Notes: generated by a model from the letters alone, not told the origin. Counted from the stretch's first letter, positions 20,862-30,365 are shown. The stretch is 64,000 nt of DNA from Bradyrhizobium manausense (GCF_018131105.1 NZ_JAFCJI010000001.1:1674001-1738000); one strand, 5' to 3'. Numbers and translations are program-made.

Positions 20862-21838
20862 CTCAAATTCGTTCGGTCGTGCTGGGCTGCGGCTCTTATT
20901 TGCCGGAGCAGGTGGTGACCAACGCCCAGTTGGCGGCGCGTATCGACACGTCCGACGAGTGGATCGTGCAGCGAACCGGCATTCGCGAACGGCACGTTGC
21001 CGCCGAGGGCGAATTCACCTCGCATCTGGCGATCAAGGCGGCGCAGGCCGCGCTTACGGATGCCGGTGTGGACGCCCAGTCGATCGAGCTGATCGTGCTC
21101 GCGACCTCGACGCCGGACAATACGTTTCCCGCGACCGCCGTCTCCGTGCAGCATGGGCTCGGCGTCAATCACGGTGCGGCGTTCGATCTTCAGGCGGTGT
21201 GCTCGGGCTTCGTGTTCGCGCTTGCCACGGCCGACAATTTCCTGCGCACCGGCGCCTACAAGCGCGCGCTGGTGATCGGCGCCGAGACCTTCTCGCGCAT
21301 CCTCGACTGGAACGACCGCGGCACCTGCGTGCTGTTCGGCGACGGCGCCGGCGCTGTCGTGCTGGAGGCGCAGGAGCAGCCGGGCAATCCCGCGACCGAC
21401 CGCGGCATCGTCACCACGCATCTGCGCTCCGACGGCCGCCACAAGGCCAAACTGTTCGTCGATGGCGGGCCGTCCTCGACCCAGACCGTCGGTCATTTGC
21501 GCATGGAGGGCCGCGAGGTCTTCAAGCATGCGGTCGGCATGATCACCGACGTGATCGTGGATGCCTTCCAGGCGACCGGGCTCAATGCCGACGGCATCGA
21601 CTGGTTCGTGCCGCATCAGGCCAACAAGCGAATCATCGACGCCTCCGCCCACAAACTCCATATCGCGCCGGAGAAGGTGGTGCTGACGGTGGATCGGCAC
21701 GGCAACACCTCGGCGGCCTCGATTCCGCTGGCGCTGTCGGTGGCGCGCAGAGACGGCCGCATCAAGCGCGGCGACATGGTCCTGCTGGAGGCGATGGGCG
21801 GCGGCTTCACCTGGGGCTCCGCCCTGGTGCGCTGGTAA
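20858..21838 (+). CDS. fabH: beta-ketoacyl-ACP synthase III
   Basis: This 326-residue enzyme starts fatty-acid synthesis by condensing acetyl-CoA with malonyl-ACP. The catalytic triad is visible as Cys in [10 protein letters not shown], His in VPHQANKRI and Asn in [10 protein letters not shown]. The GTG start overlaps the plsX stop by 4 bp, so the two are translationally coupled. Confidence 0.95.
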   Translation: MTQIRSVVLGCGSYLPEQVVTNAQLAARIDTSDEWIVQRTGIRERHVAAEGEFTSHLAIKAAQAALTDAGVDAQSIELIVLATSTPDNTFPATAVSVQHGLGVNHGAAFDLQAVCSGFVFALATADNFLRTGAYKRALVIGAETFSRILDWNDRGTCVLFGDGAGAVVLEAQEQPGNPATDRGIVTTHLRSDGRHKAKLFVDGGPSSTQTVGHLRMEGREVFKHAVGMITDVIVDAFQATGLNADGIDWFVPHQANKRIIDASAHKLHIAPEKVVLTVDRHGNTSAASIPLALSVARRDGRIKRGDMVLLEAMGGGFTWGSALVRW

Positions 21839-21971
21839 AGCCACATCGATAAAATTTTGTCGGAATCAGCGCCTGATATCGATGCGTCTGCATTGATGAG
21901 CGGTGTTGACCGCCGTATCGTAAGCTCATAATTTCAGACAACAATTGTTCGCCGTGATGTGGGGCAGGGCG

Positions 21972-22313
21972 ATGACCGATCAAAGTAAAACCGTAACGCG
22001 TGTCGACCTCTGCGAGGCCGTCTACCAGAAGGTGGGCCTGTCGCGGACGGAATCGTCCGCTTTCGTGGAACTCGTACTGAAGGAGATCACCGACTGCCTT
22101 GAAAAGGGCGAGACGGTGAAGCTGTCTTCGTTCGGGTCCTTCATGGTCCGCAAAAAGGGTCAGCGCATCGGCCGCAATCCGAAGACCGGCACCGAGGTGC
22201 CGATCTCGCCGCGCCGGGTGATGGTGTTCAAGCCGTCGGCGATCCTGAAGCAGCGGATCAACGCCCAGCACCGCACCAATGGCGATGCCAGCAAGGCTCA
22301 ACCCGAGGCGTAA
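21972..22313 (+). CDS. ihfA: integration host factor subunit alpha
   Basis: This 113-residue DNA-bending protein of the HU/IHF family includes [21 protein letters not shown] at the N terminus and the beta-arm [23 protein letters not shown] that inserts into the minor groove. The ATG at 21972 follows GGGGCAGGG; upstream starts at 21957 or 21945 would only add a few unlikely residues. The order plsX-fabH-ihfA-merR is conserved in alphaproteobacteria. Confidence 0.93.
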   Translation: MTDQSKTVTRVDLCEAVYQKVGLSRTESSAFVELVLKEITDCLEKGETVKLSSFGSFMVRKKGQRIGRNPKTGTEVPISPRRVMVFKPSAILKQRINAQHRTNGDASKAQPEA

Positions 22314-22340
22314 GTCGCGCCTACGCGAAGGATTTGGCAT

Positions 22341-22919
22341 TTGGACAAGGCGCCGGATGCGTTCCGAACGATCAGCGAAGTAGCGCAGGAACTCGACATT
22401 CCGCAGCACGTGCTGCGGTTCTGGGAGACGCGTTTCTCCCAGATCAAGCCGATGAAGCGCAGCGGCGGCCGCCGGTATTACCGGCCCGACGATGTCGACC
22501 TGCTCAAGGGCATCCGTCGGCTGCTCTACGGGGAGGGCTATACCATCCGCGGGGTGCAGCGGATCCTGAAGGAGCACGGCGTCAAATCGGTGCAGGGGCT
22601 GGCCGACGGCTCGGCCGCGGTCTCGTTCGGGGCGATCGAGGATGCCATCGGCGCGAGCCTGATGGAGCCCGACGACGAGGCCCCCATCAAGGGCGTCGCC
22701 GATAGCGACGATGACGACTACCAGGGCGACGAAGAGGAAGGAATCGACTTCCGCTTCACGGAGGTCGACGACGAGGACATTCTCACCACCTTCCGCAAGG
22801 GCGGCGCCCCCGCCGCGCCCGCCGGCCCCAGTGCGCTAGATCGGGAGCGGCTTGGCAAGGCACTTGCCGACCTCGTCGCGTGCCGGGACATGCTCGATCA
22901 GGCGCTGAACGACGGGTGA
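22341..22919 (+). CDS. MerR family transcriptional regulator
   Basis: The 192-residue protein has an N-terminal MerR helix-turn-helix ([25 protein letters not shown], residues 8-32) with the [20 protein letters not shown] wing. A very acidic linker follows (about residues 113-150), then a C-terminal helix. It lacks the cysteines of metal-sensing MerR proteins. The start is probably TTG at 22341, with GAAGGA eight bases upstream. It lies 27 bp after ihfA and is a standard neighbour there. Confidence 0.88.
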   Translation: MDKAPDAFRTISEVAQELDIPQHVLRFWETRFSQIKPMKRSGGRRYYRPDDVDLLKGIRRLLYGEGYTIRGVQRILKEHGVKSVQGLADGSAAVSFGAIEDAIGASLMEPDDEAPIKGVADSDDDDYQGDEEEGIDFRFTEVDDEDILTTFRKGGAPAAPAGPSALDRERLGKALADLVACRDMLDQALNDG

Positions 22920-23026
22920 GGACCTTTCGCCGGCTTTACGGGCAGTTCCGGGGCTTGGGTGAGAACACCAAAATGCTGTGACCTTGCCTTGCGCAAAGCA
23001 GCGATCCTAGCTAATGGAACGACGTT

Positions 23027-23104
23027 CGGAGCGTGGCGCAGCCCGGTTAGCGCACTAGTCTGGGAGACTAGGGGTCGGAGGTTCAAATCCTCTCGCTCCG
23101 ACCA
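23027..23104 (+). tRNA. tRNA-Pro (anticodon GGG)
   Basis: The cloverleaf is complete: acceptor arms CGGAGCG and CGCTCCG, anticodon stem CTAGT/ACTAG with loop CTGGGAG (anticodon GGG), a GGAGG/CCTCT T-stem with loop TTCAAAT, and encoded CCA. It reads CCC codons (and CCU by wobble). Confidence 0.97.
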
Positions 23105-23137
23105 TTTTCTTCAAAGTAGGGCCGAATGCTTGCGCGA

Positions 23138-23437
23138 TCACTGATCGGCAAGTGACCCTGTATGTTCCGGGCAATCCAATGTCAGCGGCTGGCGGTCAGC
23201 ACTGATTGCGGGACACGGCTGCTCCGCAGGAGTCCTGCCGCGGGCCCAGGTCGGAACGGCGAAGGCAAGTTGATATTGCCCCATCGTGTCCACGAATGAG
23301 GCTTGCGCGCTCTCCAGGCGCTGGGCCAACCCGCTGACGTTCAGGTCCAGGCCCGCGTCGACGGCCAAAAGAAAAATGGACACGCATGCAATCGTCGCGG
23401 CGACCGTGATGGCCTTCCATTCTGGTGACTTAATCAT
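23138..23437 (-). CDS. small protein with N-terminal membrane helix, uncertain
   Basis: The 99-residue frame starts MIKSPEWKAITVAATIACVS and has one hydrophobic helix (about residues 9-26), followed by a periplasmic-type region with two cysteines and several prolines. It points toward the tRNA gene. The ribosome site is weak, and I do not recognise a family, so it may be a species-specific small membrane-anchored protein. Confidence 0.45.
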   Translation of the reverse strand: MIKSPEWKAITVAATIACVSIFLLAVDAGLDLNVSGLAQRLESAQASFVDTMGQYQLAFAVPTWARGRTPAEQPCPAISADRQPLTLDCPEHTGSLADQ

Positions 23438-23582
23438 CTGATTTTCTCAGGTATATTCCCTGCCCGGATAGGTAGTGCTCCCTTGCAGAATTCAACCCCC
23501 TCGCACGGCTCGCGTGCACGGGTTTTTGAAATGCGACAATTTTGCAACGAGGTCGCGCCGAGGATCGGCCTCATGGCGAATG

Positions 23583-24212
23583 CTAGGTGGAAGGACGCAA
23601 GAACCCCACCACCATCCGCGTCGTCTCGTCCACCAGCGTCCGCACCGTCTTCTCCGACAGTATCTCGGCCTGGTTCAGCACCGTGTTGTGGGCAACCGCT
23701 TCGATCGCGCTGACGCAGATGAAGGTTGCGATATCGAGGTCGATCTTGCGCATCTCCTTGCGGCGGCTGTCGAGATAGGCGCGCACCAGGGTGTGGACCT
23801 CGCGGTTGAAGGCTTCGACGTCGAGCTTTCCGGCGCGGGGGATCTGCTCGGCAAGCACCCGATGCAGTCCGGGGTTGACGCGGTGCGCGTCGATCGCGAC
23901 GGTGACGAGGCGGCGTACGGCTTTTTCGATCGGCATGTCCATGATTTCGGTGAGCGTCGTGCGGACGATCCCCATGATCTCATCGTGATGACGGTCGATC
24001 ACGGCGGCGACCAGCGCCTCCTTGCTCGGGAAATATTGATAGAGCGAGCCGACGCTGACACCGGCGATTTCGGCGATCCGGTTGGTGCTGGTCTTCTCAA
24101 AGCCTTCGCGCACCAGAATGCGAGCAGTTGCCTCGACCAGTGCATCGACGGTGGCGCGGGATCGTTCCTGCGAGGCATTTTTGCGGGGTTTTGTCGGCGG
24201 CTTGCGCGCCAT
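23583..24212 (-). CDS. TetR/AcrR family transcriptional regulator
   Basis: The 209-residue regulator from the ATG at 24212 has a lysine/arginine-rich N terminus and a TetR helix-turn-helix (about residues 24-68), ending with IAGVSVGSLYQYFPSKEAL. The C-terminal ligand domain is typical of the family. AGGATC precedes the start. It is divergent from an alpha/beta hydrolase gene, with two palindromes in the 114-bp gap, so it probably controls itself and that gene. The inducing ligand is unknown. Confidence 0.88.
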   Translation of the reverse strand: MARKPPTKPRKNASQERSRATVDALVEATARILVREGFEKTSTNRIAEIAGVSVGSLYQYFPSKEALVAAVIDRHHDEIMGIVRTTLTEIMDMPIEKAVRRLVTVAIDAHRVNPGLHRVLAEQIPRAGKLDVEAFNREVHTLVRAYLDSRRKEMRKIDLDIATFICVSAIEAVAHNTVLNQAEILSEKTVRTLVDETTRMVVGFLRPST

Positions 24213-24218
24213 GATCCT

Positions 24219-24261
24219 GCATTCCGAATGCGAGTAGGAAAAGCGAGTGAATGCTCGCATT
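24219..24261. promoter_or_regulatory. two palindromes, candidate TetR operators
   Basis: GCATTCCGAATGC (24219-24231) is a perfect 13-bp palindrome and AATGCTCGCATT (24250-24261) is a palindrome with arms AATGC/GCATT. Both share the GCATT/AATGC half-site and lie between the divergent tetR and hydrolase genes, where an autoregulatory TetR protein would bind. Confidence 0.55.
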
Positions 24262-24326
24262 ATAGCCAGCGTCGGCACCCGATGGATAGTAGCAATCGGC
24301 CGGGCGCAGCAAATGAGGGCAGGAGC

Positions 24327-25298
24327 ATGAGCGTTGCGAAGATGCTGTCGATCGGGCGGCTTTGCGAATGCAGTTTCTTGCAGGCGAAATCTTCAAACGA
24401 TCCTGCGCCGAGCTTGCAGAGCCGCCTTTTCAACCTGCTGCTCGGGCTGCTTCCCTACAAGCAGCAGCTTGCCTCCGCCGAGGCCGTGCAGGCGCATGTG
24501 CAGAAGCTCGCGTCGGAGCCGGTCTCGTTTGAGCCCCCAGATCTGGGCCGCGGCGTCGAGGTGACGCTGACGAAGATGGGGGGATGGCCGGTCTATTACA
24601 CCGCGCCGTCGTCGGGCCATGAGGGCTGCAACCACGTGATGTTCCTGCACGGGGGCGGCTACATCAACGAGATCGTGCCGGCGCATTGGCGCTTTGTCGG
24701 CCGGATGACGCGCAAGGCAGGCGTCGTCTGCGTCGTGCCGATCTATCCGCTTGTGCCGCGCGCGACCGCGAAAGACGTGGTGCCGGCGACGGCCGAACTG
24801 CTCAGGATGCTGCTTGAGGATGCGGGGCCGGCAAAGGTTACGGTGGTCGGCAACTCGGCCGGCGCGGGCCTCGCGCTTGCCGCGTGCCAATGGCTGCGTG
24901 ATCGCGGGCATCGACAGCCGAACCGGCTGATCCTGATCTCGCCCGCGGCCGATGCGTCGATCAGCCGTCCGGAGCAGATGGAGATCGCATCGCGCGATCC
25001 GATCCAGGATATTCCGGGGATCATAGAGGTGGGGCGGCTCTATGCCGGCGAGCTCGATGTCGGCCATCCCTTCGTCAGCCCGCTGAACGGCGCATTCCGT
25101 TTCCTCGCGCCGATGACGATCTTCTCAGGCACGCGCGATCTGCTCTATCCCGATAGCGTCGATCTCGCCGCGCGGGCGCGGGCGGCGGGTGTGCCGATCG
25201 AGCTGCATCTGTGGCGTGACCAGCCGCACAATTACGCGCTGATGCCGACACCGGAGGGCCGGCGGGCGCGTGCGATAATTCTGCGGGCAGTGACTTGA
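24327..25298 (+). CDS. alpha/beta hydrolase of the hormone-sensitive lipase type
   Basis: This 323-residue cytoplasmic esterase-like protein has the HGGGY oxyanion motif near residue 109, the nucleophile elbow GNSAG (serine near residue 174), the acid-bearing GTRDLLYPD segment, and a C-terminal histidine in DQPHNY. This fits bacterial esterase family IV. The ATG at 24327 directly follows an AGGAG, so the true start could be shifted slightly. The divergent TetR gene suggests induction by a substrate-like ligand. Confidence 0.85.
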   Translation: MSVAKMLSIGRLCECSFLQAKSSNDPAPSLQSRLFNLLLGLLPYKQQLASAEAVQAHVQKLASEPVSFEPPDLGRGVEVTLTKMGGWPVYYTAPSSGHEGCNHVMFLHGGGYINEIVPAHWRFVGRMTRKAGVVCVVPIYPLVPRATAKDVVPATAELLRMLLEDAGPAKVTVVGNSAGAGLALAACQWLRDRGHRQPNRLILISPAADASISRPEQMEIASRDPIQDIPGIIEVGRLYAGELDVGHPFVSPLNGAFRFLAPMTIFSGTRDLLYPDSVDLAARARAAGVPIELHLWRDQPHNYALMPTPEGRRARAIILRAVT

Positions 25299-25438
25299 AG
25301 GGGGCGTGACCGTCGTCACAATGCGTCTCTGCGAGACTTCGGAGCTGGCGAGCAGTTGGCGCGGCCTCGCGCCGATCGTTTCGCGCGAAGGGCAAGAGCG
25401 GCCCCCGGGGCGTTTCCTCGGTATCGTTTTGCGGGGCC

Positions 25439-25678
25439 TTAGGCGTGGCCCTTGATCTCGTAGTGGCCCGGCACGCATTTGTAGCGGTCGAGGCGCCAGT
25501 TGTTGTGATAGATCGGATGCTCGCCCATCCATTTTGCGAGCGGAGCCTGTGCACCGACTGCACACGCCATCATCGACATATCGGGTGTCATGTTACTGTC
25601 GGTCACGATCTCCTCGACACAGATGCCTGAGGCCGCAGCGCCAAGCCGGCAGAGCACGGCAACGACGGTAATGAACAT
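25439..25678 (-). CDS. small secreted-like hypothetical protein (79 aa)
   Basis: The ATG at 25678 follows GAGGTGA at a good distance. The 79-residue product begins MFITVVAVLCRLGAAASG, a likely signal or membrane segment, and the rest is polar with several cysteines, ending in the PGHYEIKGHA tail. An earlier in-frame start at 25789 would add an unlikely N terminus. No family is recognised. Confidence 0.6.
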   Translation of the reverse strand: MFITVVAVLCRLGAAASGICVEEIVTDSNMTPDMSMMACAVGAQAPLAKWMGEHPIYHNNWRLDRYKCVPGHYEIKGHA

Positions 25679-26004
25679 TCCAGTCACCTCATTGGTAGTT
25701 TCGACCACGAGGAGGATGCAAGCCGAGTGCCACAGCCTGTGTCGGAAGCGACACGCCGGCTGGGCCCGAATCACCCCAGCGTTCCCCATTTGACGATTCG
25801 GATTGTAAAAAAATTGCCCCTAAACCGAAGCCGGACAAATACGGGGAACCCCCAGGAATCAAGGCAGCGATGACCGATTGTGGGGGCAGCGCCGCGCCAT
25901 CAGCGCTTCACAAGGCCTGAGCAGCCGATACGCTTCGACGCTGCGGAATGCTCGCCATGAGAGCGGGACCGCCAGCAGGGCCAAAGGAAACGCGAGGGCA
26001 GACC
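25679..26004. other. intergenic region, no gene seen
   Basis: Apart from the ribosome sites of the flanking genes, I see no coding sequence. A local A-rich run (about 25805-25815) in otherwise GC-rich DNA is the likeliest promoter position for the aldolase gene. Confidence 0.5.
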
Positions 26005-26913
26005 ATGAAGGTACGACCGACCGGCGTGATTCCGCCGATGACGACGCCGTTCATGAAAGACGGCGAAATCGACTACAACTTGGTAGCGCCCCAGGTCGAT
26101 TGGATGATTGGTGCCGGCGCGCATGGTGTTGCGGCCGGCGGCTCGACCGGCGAGGGCCATACGCTCGACCACGAGGAATATCGCGACCTGATGGCGGCGA
26201 CAGTGGAGGCTGTGAAGGGACGCATCCCTGTCATCGCCGGTATCATCGTCGATTCCACGCGCGATGCGATCCGCCGCGGCAAGCTGGTGCGCGACATGAA
26301 TGTCGCAGCCCTCCAGGTCACGCCGGTGCATTATCTGTTCAAGCCTGACGACGAGGCGATGGTCGCGCATTTCCGCGCCATGGCTGATGAAACGGGCATG
26401 CCCATCATCATCTACAACGTCGTGCCCTGGTCGTATCTGTCGCCGGCGCTACTGACGCGGATCATGACCGAGGTTCCGCTGGTCGTCGGTGTCAAGCAGA
26501 GCGCGGGTGACCTCAAGCTGTTCGCGGACCTCATGATGATGGCGCCGGACAAGCTGATTTACAGCGCAGTCGATGCCCTGATGTATCCGTCCTATACGCT
26601 GGGGGCTCATGGCTCGATCGCCGCGATCCTGACCGCCGCGCCGCACGCCTCCGTGGCGCTGTGGGACGCGGTGAAGGCGGGCGATCATCCGCGTGCGCTC
26701 GAGCTGCACAAGAAGCTGCTGACACTGTGGAACGCAATCATTGCCGACAATCTGCCGGCCTGCACGCGTTACGCGCAGACGCTCCAGGGCTTGCCGAGGA
26801 CCTATCCGCGTGCGCCGATGCCGGAGGCCTCACCCGCGCAGCAGGCCGCGACGCGCAAGGCGCTGGAGGCGCTTGGCGCGCTGGACGGGCGGCACGTCGA
26901 GGCGGCCGAATAG
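26005..26913 (+). CDS. dihydrodipicolinate synthase family aldolase
   Basis: This 302-residue protein belongs to the DHDPS/N-acetylneuraminate lyase class I aldolase superfamily. It has the GGSTGEG substrate loop near residue 46, a tyrosine in IIIYNVVPW, and the Schiff-base lysine in VVGVKQSAGD. It is probably not the lysine-pathway DapA, since the following genes are catabolic in character; a sugar-acid or hydroxy-keto-acid substrate is more likely. The ATG at 26005 follows GAGGG. Confidence 0.85.
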   Translation: MKVRPTGVIPPMTTPFMKDGEIDYNLVAPQVDWMIGAGAHGVAAGGSTGEGHTLDHEEYRDLMAATVEAVKGRIPVIAGIIVDSTRDAIRRGKLVRDMNVAALQVTPVHYLFKPDDEAMVAHFRAMADETGMPIIIYNVVPWSYLSPALLTRIMTEVPLVVGVKQSAGDLKLFADLMMMAPDKLIYSAVDALMYPSYTLGAHGSIAAILTAAPHASVALWDAVKAGDHPRALELHKKLLTLWNAIIADNLPACTRYAQTLQGLPRTYPRAPMPEASPAQQAATRKALEALGALDGRHVEAAE

Positions 26914-27056
26914 TTCGCACGCCGAAATAACTGATGTCGAATAGCAGCGCCGATCCGCTTTTACCTGCGGACGCGGCGCTGCTACATTTTGCGCGGTGCG
27001 CATGCGTCGCGCCAACGACGAAGAATTTTGCCGATAAGGGGAGGGGCTGAAGTCCC

Positions 27057-28028
27057 ATGAAGGAATTTGCTGGAAAGATCGCCGTCATCACCGGCGGCGG
27101 CACGGGCATGGGGCGGGAGCTCGCCCGGCAGCTCGTTGCCGAGGGCTGCAACGTCGCAATGTGCGACGTCTCGGAGGCGGCCATGGCCGAGACCAAGCGG
27201 CTGTGCGAGGTCGAGAAGCTGCCGCAGGGCCTGCGCGTCACGACGCATGTTGCCGACGTCTCGATCGAGGACCAACTCAAGCGCTTTCGCGACGAACTCG
27301 CCGAGCAGCAGAAGACGGACAAGATCCACCTGCTGTTCAACAATGCCGGCATCGGTGGTGGCGGCAGCCTGTTCACCAACACGCGCGAGCAGTGGGAGCG
27401 CACCTTCAACATCTGCTGGGGCGGCGTTTATCTCGGCGTCCGCACCTTCCTGCCCATGCTGGTCAAGGCGGACGAGGCCCACATCGTCAACACCGCCAGT
27501 GTCAACGGCTTCTGGGCCTCGATCGGCATGGGCCAGGCGCACACGGCTTACAGCTCGGCGAAATTCGCGGTGAAGGGATTTACCGAGGCGCTGATCAACG
27601 ACCTCCGTTTGCACGCGCCGCACGTCAAATGCTCGGTGGTGATGCCCGGCCACATCGGCACCTCGATCGTCTCCAATTCACGGAAAGTGCAGAGCGGCGA
27701 CGGTTCGGAGCGTCTCAATGCCGACGAGGTGGTGCTGACCCGGAAGCGGATGGTCGCGGCCGGCGTGCCAGATGCTGACAAAATGTCGGATGACCAAATC
27801 CAGGCAGCCTTCGCCGAGCGCGCCCGCAGCTTTCTGGAGGATGCGCCGACCACGGCTGGGCAAGCCGCCAGAATCATCCTCGATGGCGTGAAGGCGGAGC
27901 GGTGGCGTATTCTCGTGGGGGATGACGCCAGGCTGCTCGACGAGCGCGTGCGTGCGGCGCCGGAGCAGGCATATGACAGGGCCTTCTACGAAAGCTTCAC
28001 CCAGGAAGTCGGCTGGCGGCTCGGCTGA
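27057..28028 (+). CDS. SDR family NAD(P)-dependent oxidoreductase
   Basis: This 323-residue protein is a short-chain dehydrogenase/reductase. The cofactor motif TGGGTGMGREL lies at the N terminus, NNAGIGGGG near residue 96, and the catalytic YSSAK motif near residue 165, with the serine in NTASVNGF. The C-terminal extension is longer than in minimal SDRs. The substrate is unknown. It follows the aldolase on the same strand with 143 bp between, so cotranscription is possible. Confidence 0.9.
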   Translation: MKEFAGKIAVITGGGTGMGRELARQLVAEGCNVAMCDVSEAAMAETKRLCEVEKLPQGLRVTTHVADVSIEDQLKRFRDELAEQQKTDKIHLLFNNAGIGGGGSLFTNTREQWERTFNICWGGVYLGVRTFLPMLVKADEAHIVNTASVNGFWASIGMGQAHTAYSSAKFAVKGFTEALINDLRLHAPHVKCSVVMPGHIGTSIVSNSRKVQSGDGSERLNADEVVLTRKRMVAAGVPDADKMSDDQIQAAFAERARSFLEDAPTTAGQAARIILDGVKAERWRILVGDDARLLDERVRAAPEQAYDRAFYESFTQEVGWRLG

Positions 28029-28242
28029 GCCTGTCAACGATCGCGCACGTAGATAGGGATGATGGTGATCATCGCAAGAGGTGCGACGGCAATTTGAGCA
28101 GGTAATTTTGCTCAGATAACTTCACCTGCGGCCCGTGCGCGGCGTCTTATGACGATGAGGAATGTCACGCATGCGACATGTCGCCTGCGTTCAAGCGATG
28201 GTGATCTCGAACGGCTCTCATTCGGCGCACGGCAGCTTGGTT

Positions 28243-28269
28243 AGGGAACTAAAATAGTTTAGTGAATCA
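28243..28269. promoter_or_regulatory. AT-rich motif shared with 30144-30168
   Basis: On the minus strand this reads TGATTCAC followed by TAAACTATTTT, and it includes the palindrome AACTA-AAA-TAGTT (28247-28259). It lies about 30 bp before the hydrolase start at 28299 and closely matches a motif at 30144-30168 upstream of the porin and MarR genes. Confidence 0.45.
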
Positions 28270-28298
28270 GGGTCGCGCCATCATAAAGCGTAGCTCCG

Positions 28299-29414
28299 AT
28301 GATACCCGCATGCCTCTCCGACGACTTCATCCTCTGCCCGGAGAGAGAGGATATCTCCGCTGAATTCACGCGGCTGCTGACCGCAGCACAAGAGGGTGGC
28401 GCCACCATCGCCGAATGCCTGATGATCGCGCGGCAGCTGAAGCAGGGCGACGAGCAGTCATGGCATCGTGAATGGAAAAGGCTGGCGCAGGCCAACCGGC
28501 ATCGCGCCGAAGCGGCGTTCGCGGAAGGCCATATGGTGACCGCGCAGCGCAACTGGCTGCGTGCGATGAACTACTACGGTGCGGCCGCGATGCCGCTCGA
28601 TCCCGCCGATGAACGTCGCTGGGTCGCGGTGCTCGCGATGCAGGAATGCGCCCGCCGCTTCCTCACGGCACGAGGGCCATCAGGCGAAGTCGTGACAATC
28701 CCGTGGGTCGAAGGACACGCGCTGCAAGGCTACTTCCTGCCTGCGCCGGCAACGAATGGCCGTGCGCCGACGGTGATCTGCATCGGTGAGCCCGGACATC
28801 GCAAAGAGGAATTTCTGGTCAAGCTTGCGCCGCATGCGCGTGAGCGCGGTTTTGCGATGCTGGCGCTGGACCTGCTCGGCGACCAGCGCGACGACTACGC
28901 CGACACGTTGCTGCAGCGTCGCGATCTCGAGAGCTCGATCGGCAGCGTGATGGATTATCTCGAGCTGCGCACCGACGTCGATTTCGATCGCGTTGCGATC
29001 GTGGCAGACGGGTGGGGCTCTTCGTTCGTGGCGCGCGCCGTGTTGCAGGAGCCGCGTCTGGCCGCGGCGGTCTGCGACGGCGGGCTGTGGGACCTGCACG
29101 AGCGTTCGTTCCTGGCCAGCCGTTTCGGGATGAGCGACCTCAGCATCGTTCCGGTGCCGCATGCGCCGCTCATGGCCTCCAGCGTCGAGTGTCCGGTGCT
29201 GATCACGATCGGCGAGGACGGCTGGCTCAAGGCCGACCGGGCACGTCAGATCGTGCAGGGCTCCCGGCTCGGCAGTTCCGACGTCGTGCTGAAAGTGTTC
29301 ACGGCGGCGGAGACCGGCGCGGCGCAGGCCCATGCCGACAATCCAAGTCTTGCCAACGAATACATCTTCGACTGGCTCGAATCGCAATTGAGCGCCACCG
29401 GCAAGCGGATCTGA
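28299..29414 (+). CDS. alpha/beta hydrolase-like protein lacking the nucleophile serine
   Basis: The 371-residue protein resembles the FrsA/dihydropseudooxynicotine-hydrolase group: a helical N-terminal domain (about residues 1-120) then an alpha/beta-hydrolase core. At the nucleophile elbow the sequence is ADGWGSS (residues 236-242), so the serine position of GxSxG is glycine (residue 238). A possible acid (GEDGW) and the C-terminal histidine (AQAHADNP) are retained. It could be non-catalytic or use another residue. It is convergent with the MarR gene. Confidence 0.8.
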   Translation: MIPACLSDDFILCPEREDISAEFTRLLTAAQEGGATIAECLMIARQLKQGDEQSWHREWKRLAQANRHRAEAAFAEGHMVTAQRNWLRAMNYYGAAAMPLDPADERRWVAVLAMQECARRFLTARGPSGEVVTIPWVEGHALQGYFLPAPATNGRAPTVICIGEPGHRKEEFLVKLAPHARERGFAMLALDLLGDQRDDYADTLLQRRDLESSIGSVMDYLELRTDVDFDRVAIVADGWGSSFVARAVLQEPRLAAAVCDGGLWDLHERSFLASRFGMSDLSIVPVPHAPLMASSVECPVLITIGEDGWLKADRARQIVQGSRLGSSDVVLKVFTAAETGAAQAHADNPSLANEYIFDWLESQLSATGKRI

Positions 29415-29448
29415 GCACGGCCTCCAGGCCGAGACGCCGATCCGCGCC

Positions 29449-29955
29449 TCAGAAGTCCAGCGAGATCCTGACGCAGGCTTTCTCGAGCCGGGTCTTCAGC
29501 GTCGCAAGCTTGGTGGTGAATTCCGTCAGCTCGTCCTCGTCGAACTCCTGGAAGACGAATTCGCGAATCGTCTTGTACTGCTCGTTGAGACTCGCGATGT
29601 GCTTCTGCGTCTTTTCAACCAGCGACAGCCGCACCACGCGCGCATCGGTCGGCGAGGGGCGACGGCGCAGCAGGCCCTTCTTTTCGAGAAGCTTGGACTG
29701 GGTGGTGACGAAGGACGGGTCGACGTGGAGGAGCTTCGAGACCACGTTGACGGGGACGCCGTCGTCCTTGTCGAGATCGGAAATCGCCATGAGGATCAGC
29801 CATTGCGGTCCGCTGATGCCGAGCGTCCTGGCCCAGAACTGACGCAGCTCCTCCAGATACATGTTGATCGACGATATCTCCCAGGTGAAACGCCTGATGA
29901 TATCGAGATTGCCGGCGGAGCGGAGGCGCGCCCCTTCTTTCCTCGTCGCTGACAC
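29449..29955 (-). CDS. MarR family transcriptional regulator
   Basis: The 168-residue winged-helix protein has a recognition region VVSKLLHVDPSFVTTQSKLLEKKGLL (about residues 70-95) and a wing PSPTDARVVRLSL. The start is GTG at 29955 after GGGAG. It is convergent with the hydrolase and lies on the far side of the porin promoter region. Motifs shared by the two flanking control regions suggest they are its targets. Confidence 0.87.
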   Translation of the reverse strand: MSATRKEGARLRSAGNLDIIRRFTWEISSINMYLEELRQFWARTLGISGPQWLILMAISDLDKDDGVPVNVVSKLLHVDPSFVTTQSKLLEKKGLLRRRPSPTDARVVRLSLVEKTQKHIASLNEQYKTIREFVFQEFDEDELTEFTTKLATLKTRLEKACVRISLDF

Positions 29956-30365
29956 AGCGTCACTCCCGCAAGCTGATCTCTTTCCGATCGTTTATTCCGG
30001 CGGGCATAGTCCACGCAACTCTGCCCTGACGCAAGTGCAGAGCAAGGTAATTGTGTCACGGAAATTACAAATATGATTCCGTCAGCCTTTTGGCTCGGGG
30101 CCGGTGTTGCGCCGCAGACACAGAGTTAGTGAAACCACAAAGCTGATCTAATAAACTATTTTGATTAACGGAAAGGCGCAGGCATATTGATCCGTGACGG
30201 TGGGGGGTTCTCGATCGTCCCGTTGCAGGTGGTTCGCTCACGTCCCTCGCGTCGAATGCGGGTACGTCCGAAAGCGCGAAGCGGCCGAGCGGATTTGATG
30301 AAGAGCGGTGATCTGGGGGGCCTCAGGGTCCGATCTCCGTAAAATGAGCAACTTGGAGGTTTTAA
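29956..30365. other. 410-bp control region between marR and porin
   Basis: No gene is seen. The segment at about 30130-30170 is AT-rich, holds the shared TAAACTATTTT motif, and is the best place for the porin promoter, leaving a leader of about 190 nt before the porin start. A TTGGAGG ribosome site lies just before the porin ATG. Confidence 0.5.
30144..30168. promoter_or_regulatory. AT-rich motif shared with 28243-28269
   Basis: The sequence TGATCTAA-TAAACTATTTT-GATTA (dashes added) matches the motif upstream of the hydrolase in the same spacing: TGAT, four bases, then TAAACTATTTT (30152-30162). It is a candidate common operator or activator site for the MarR gene, hydrolase and porin. Confidence 0.45.
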
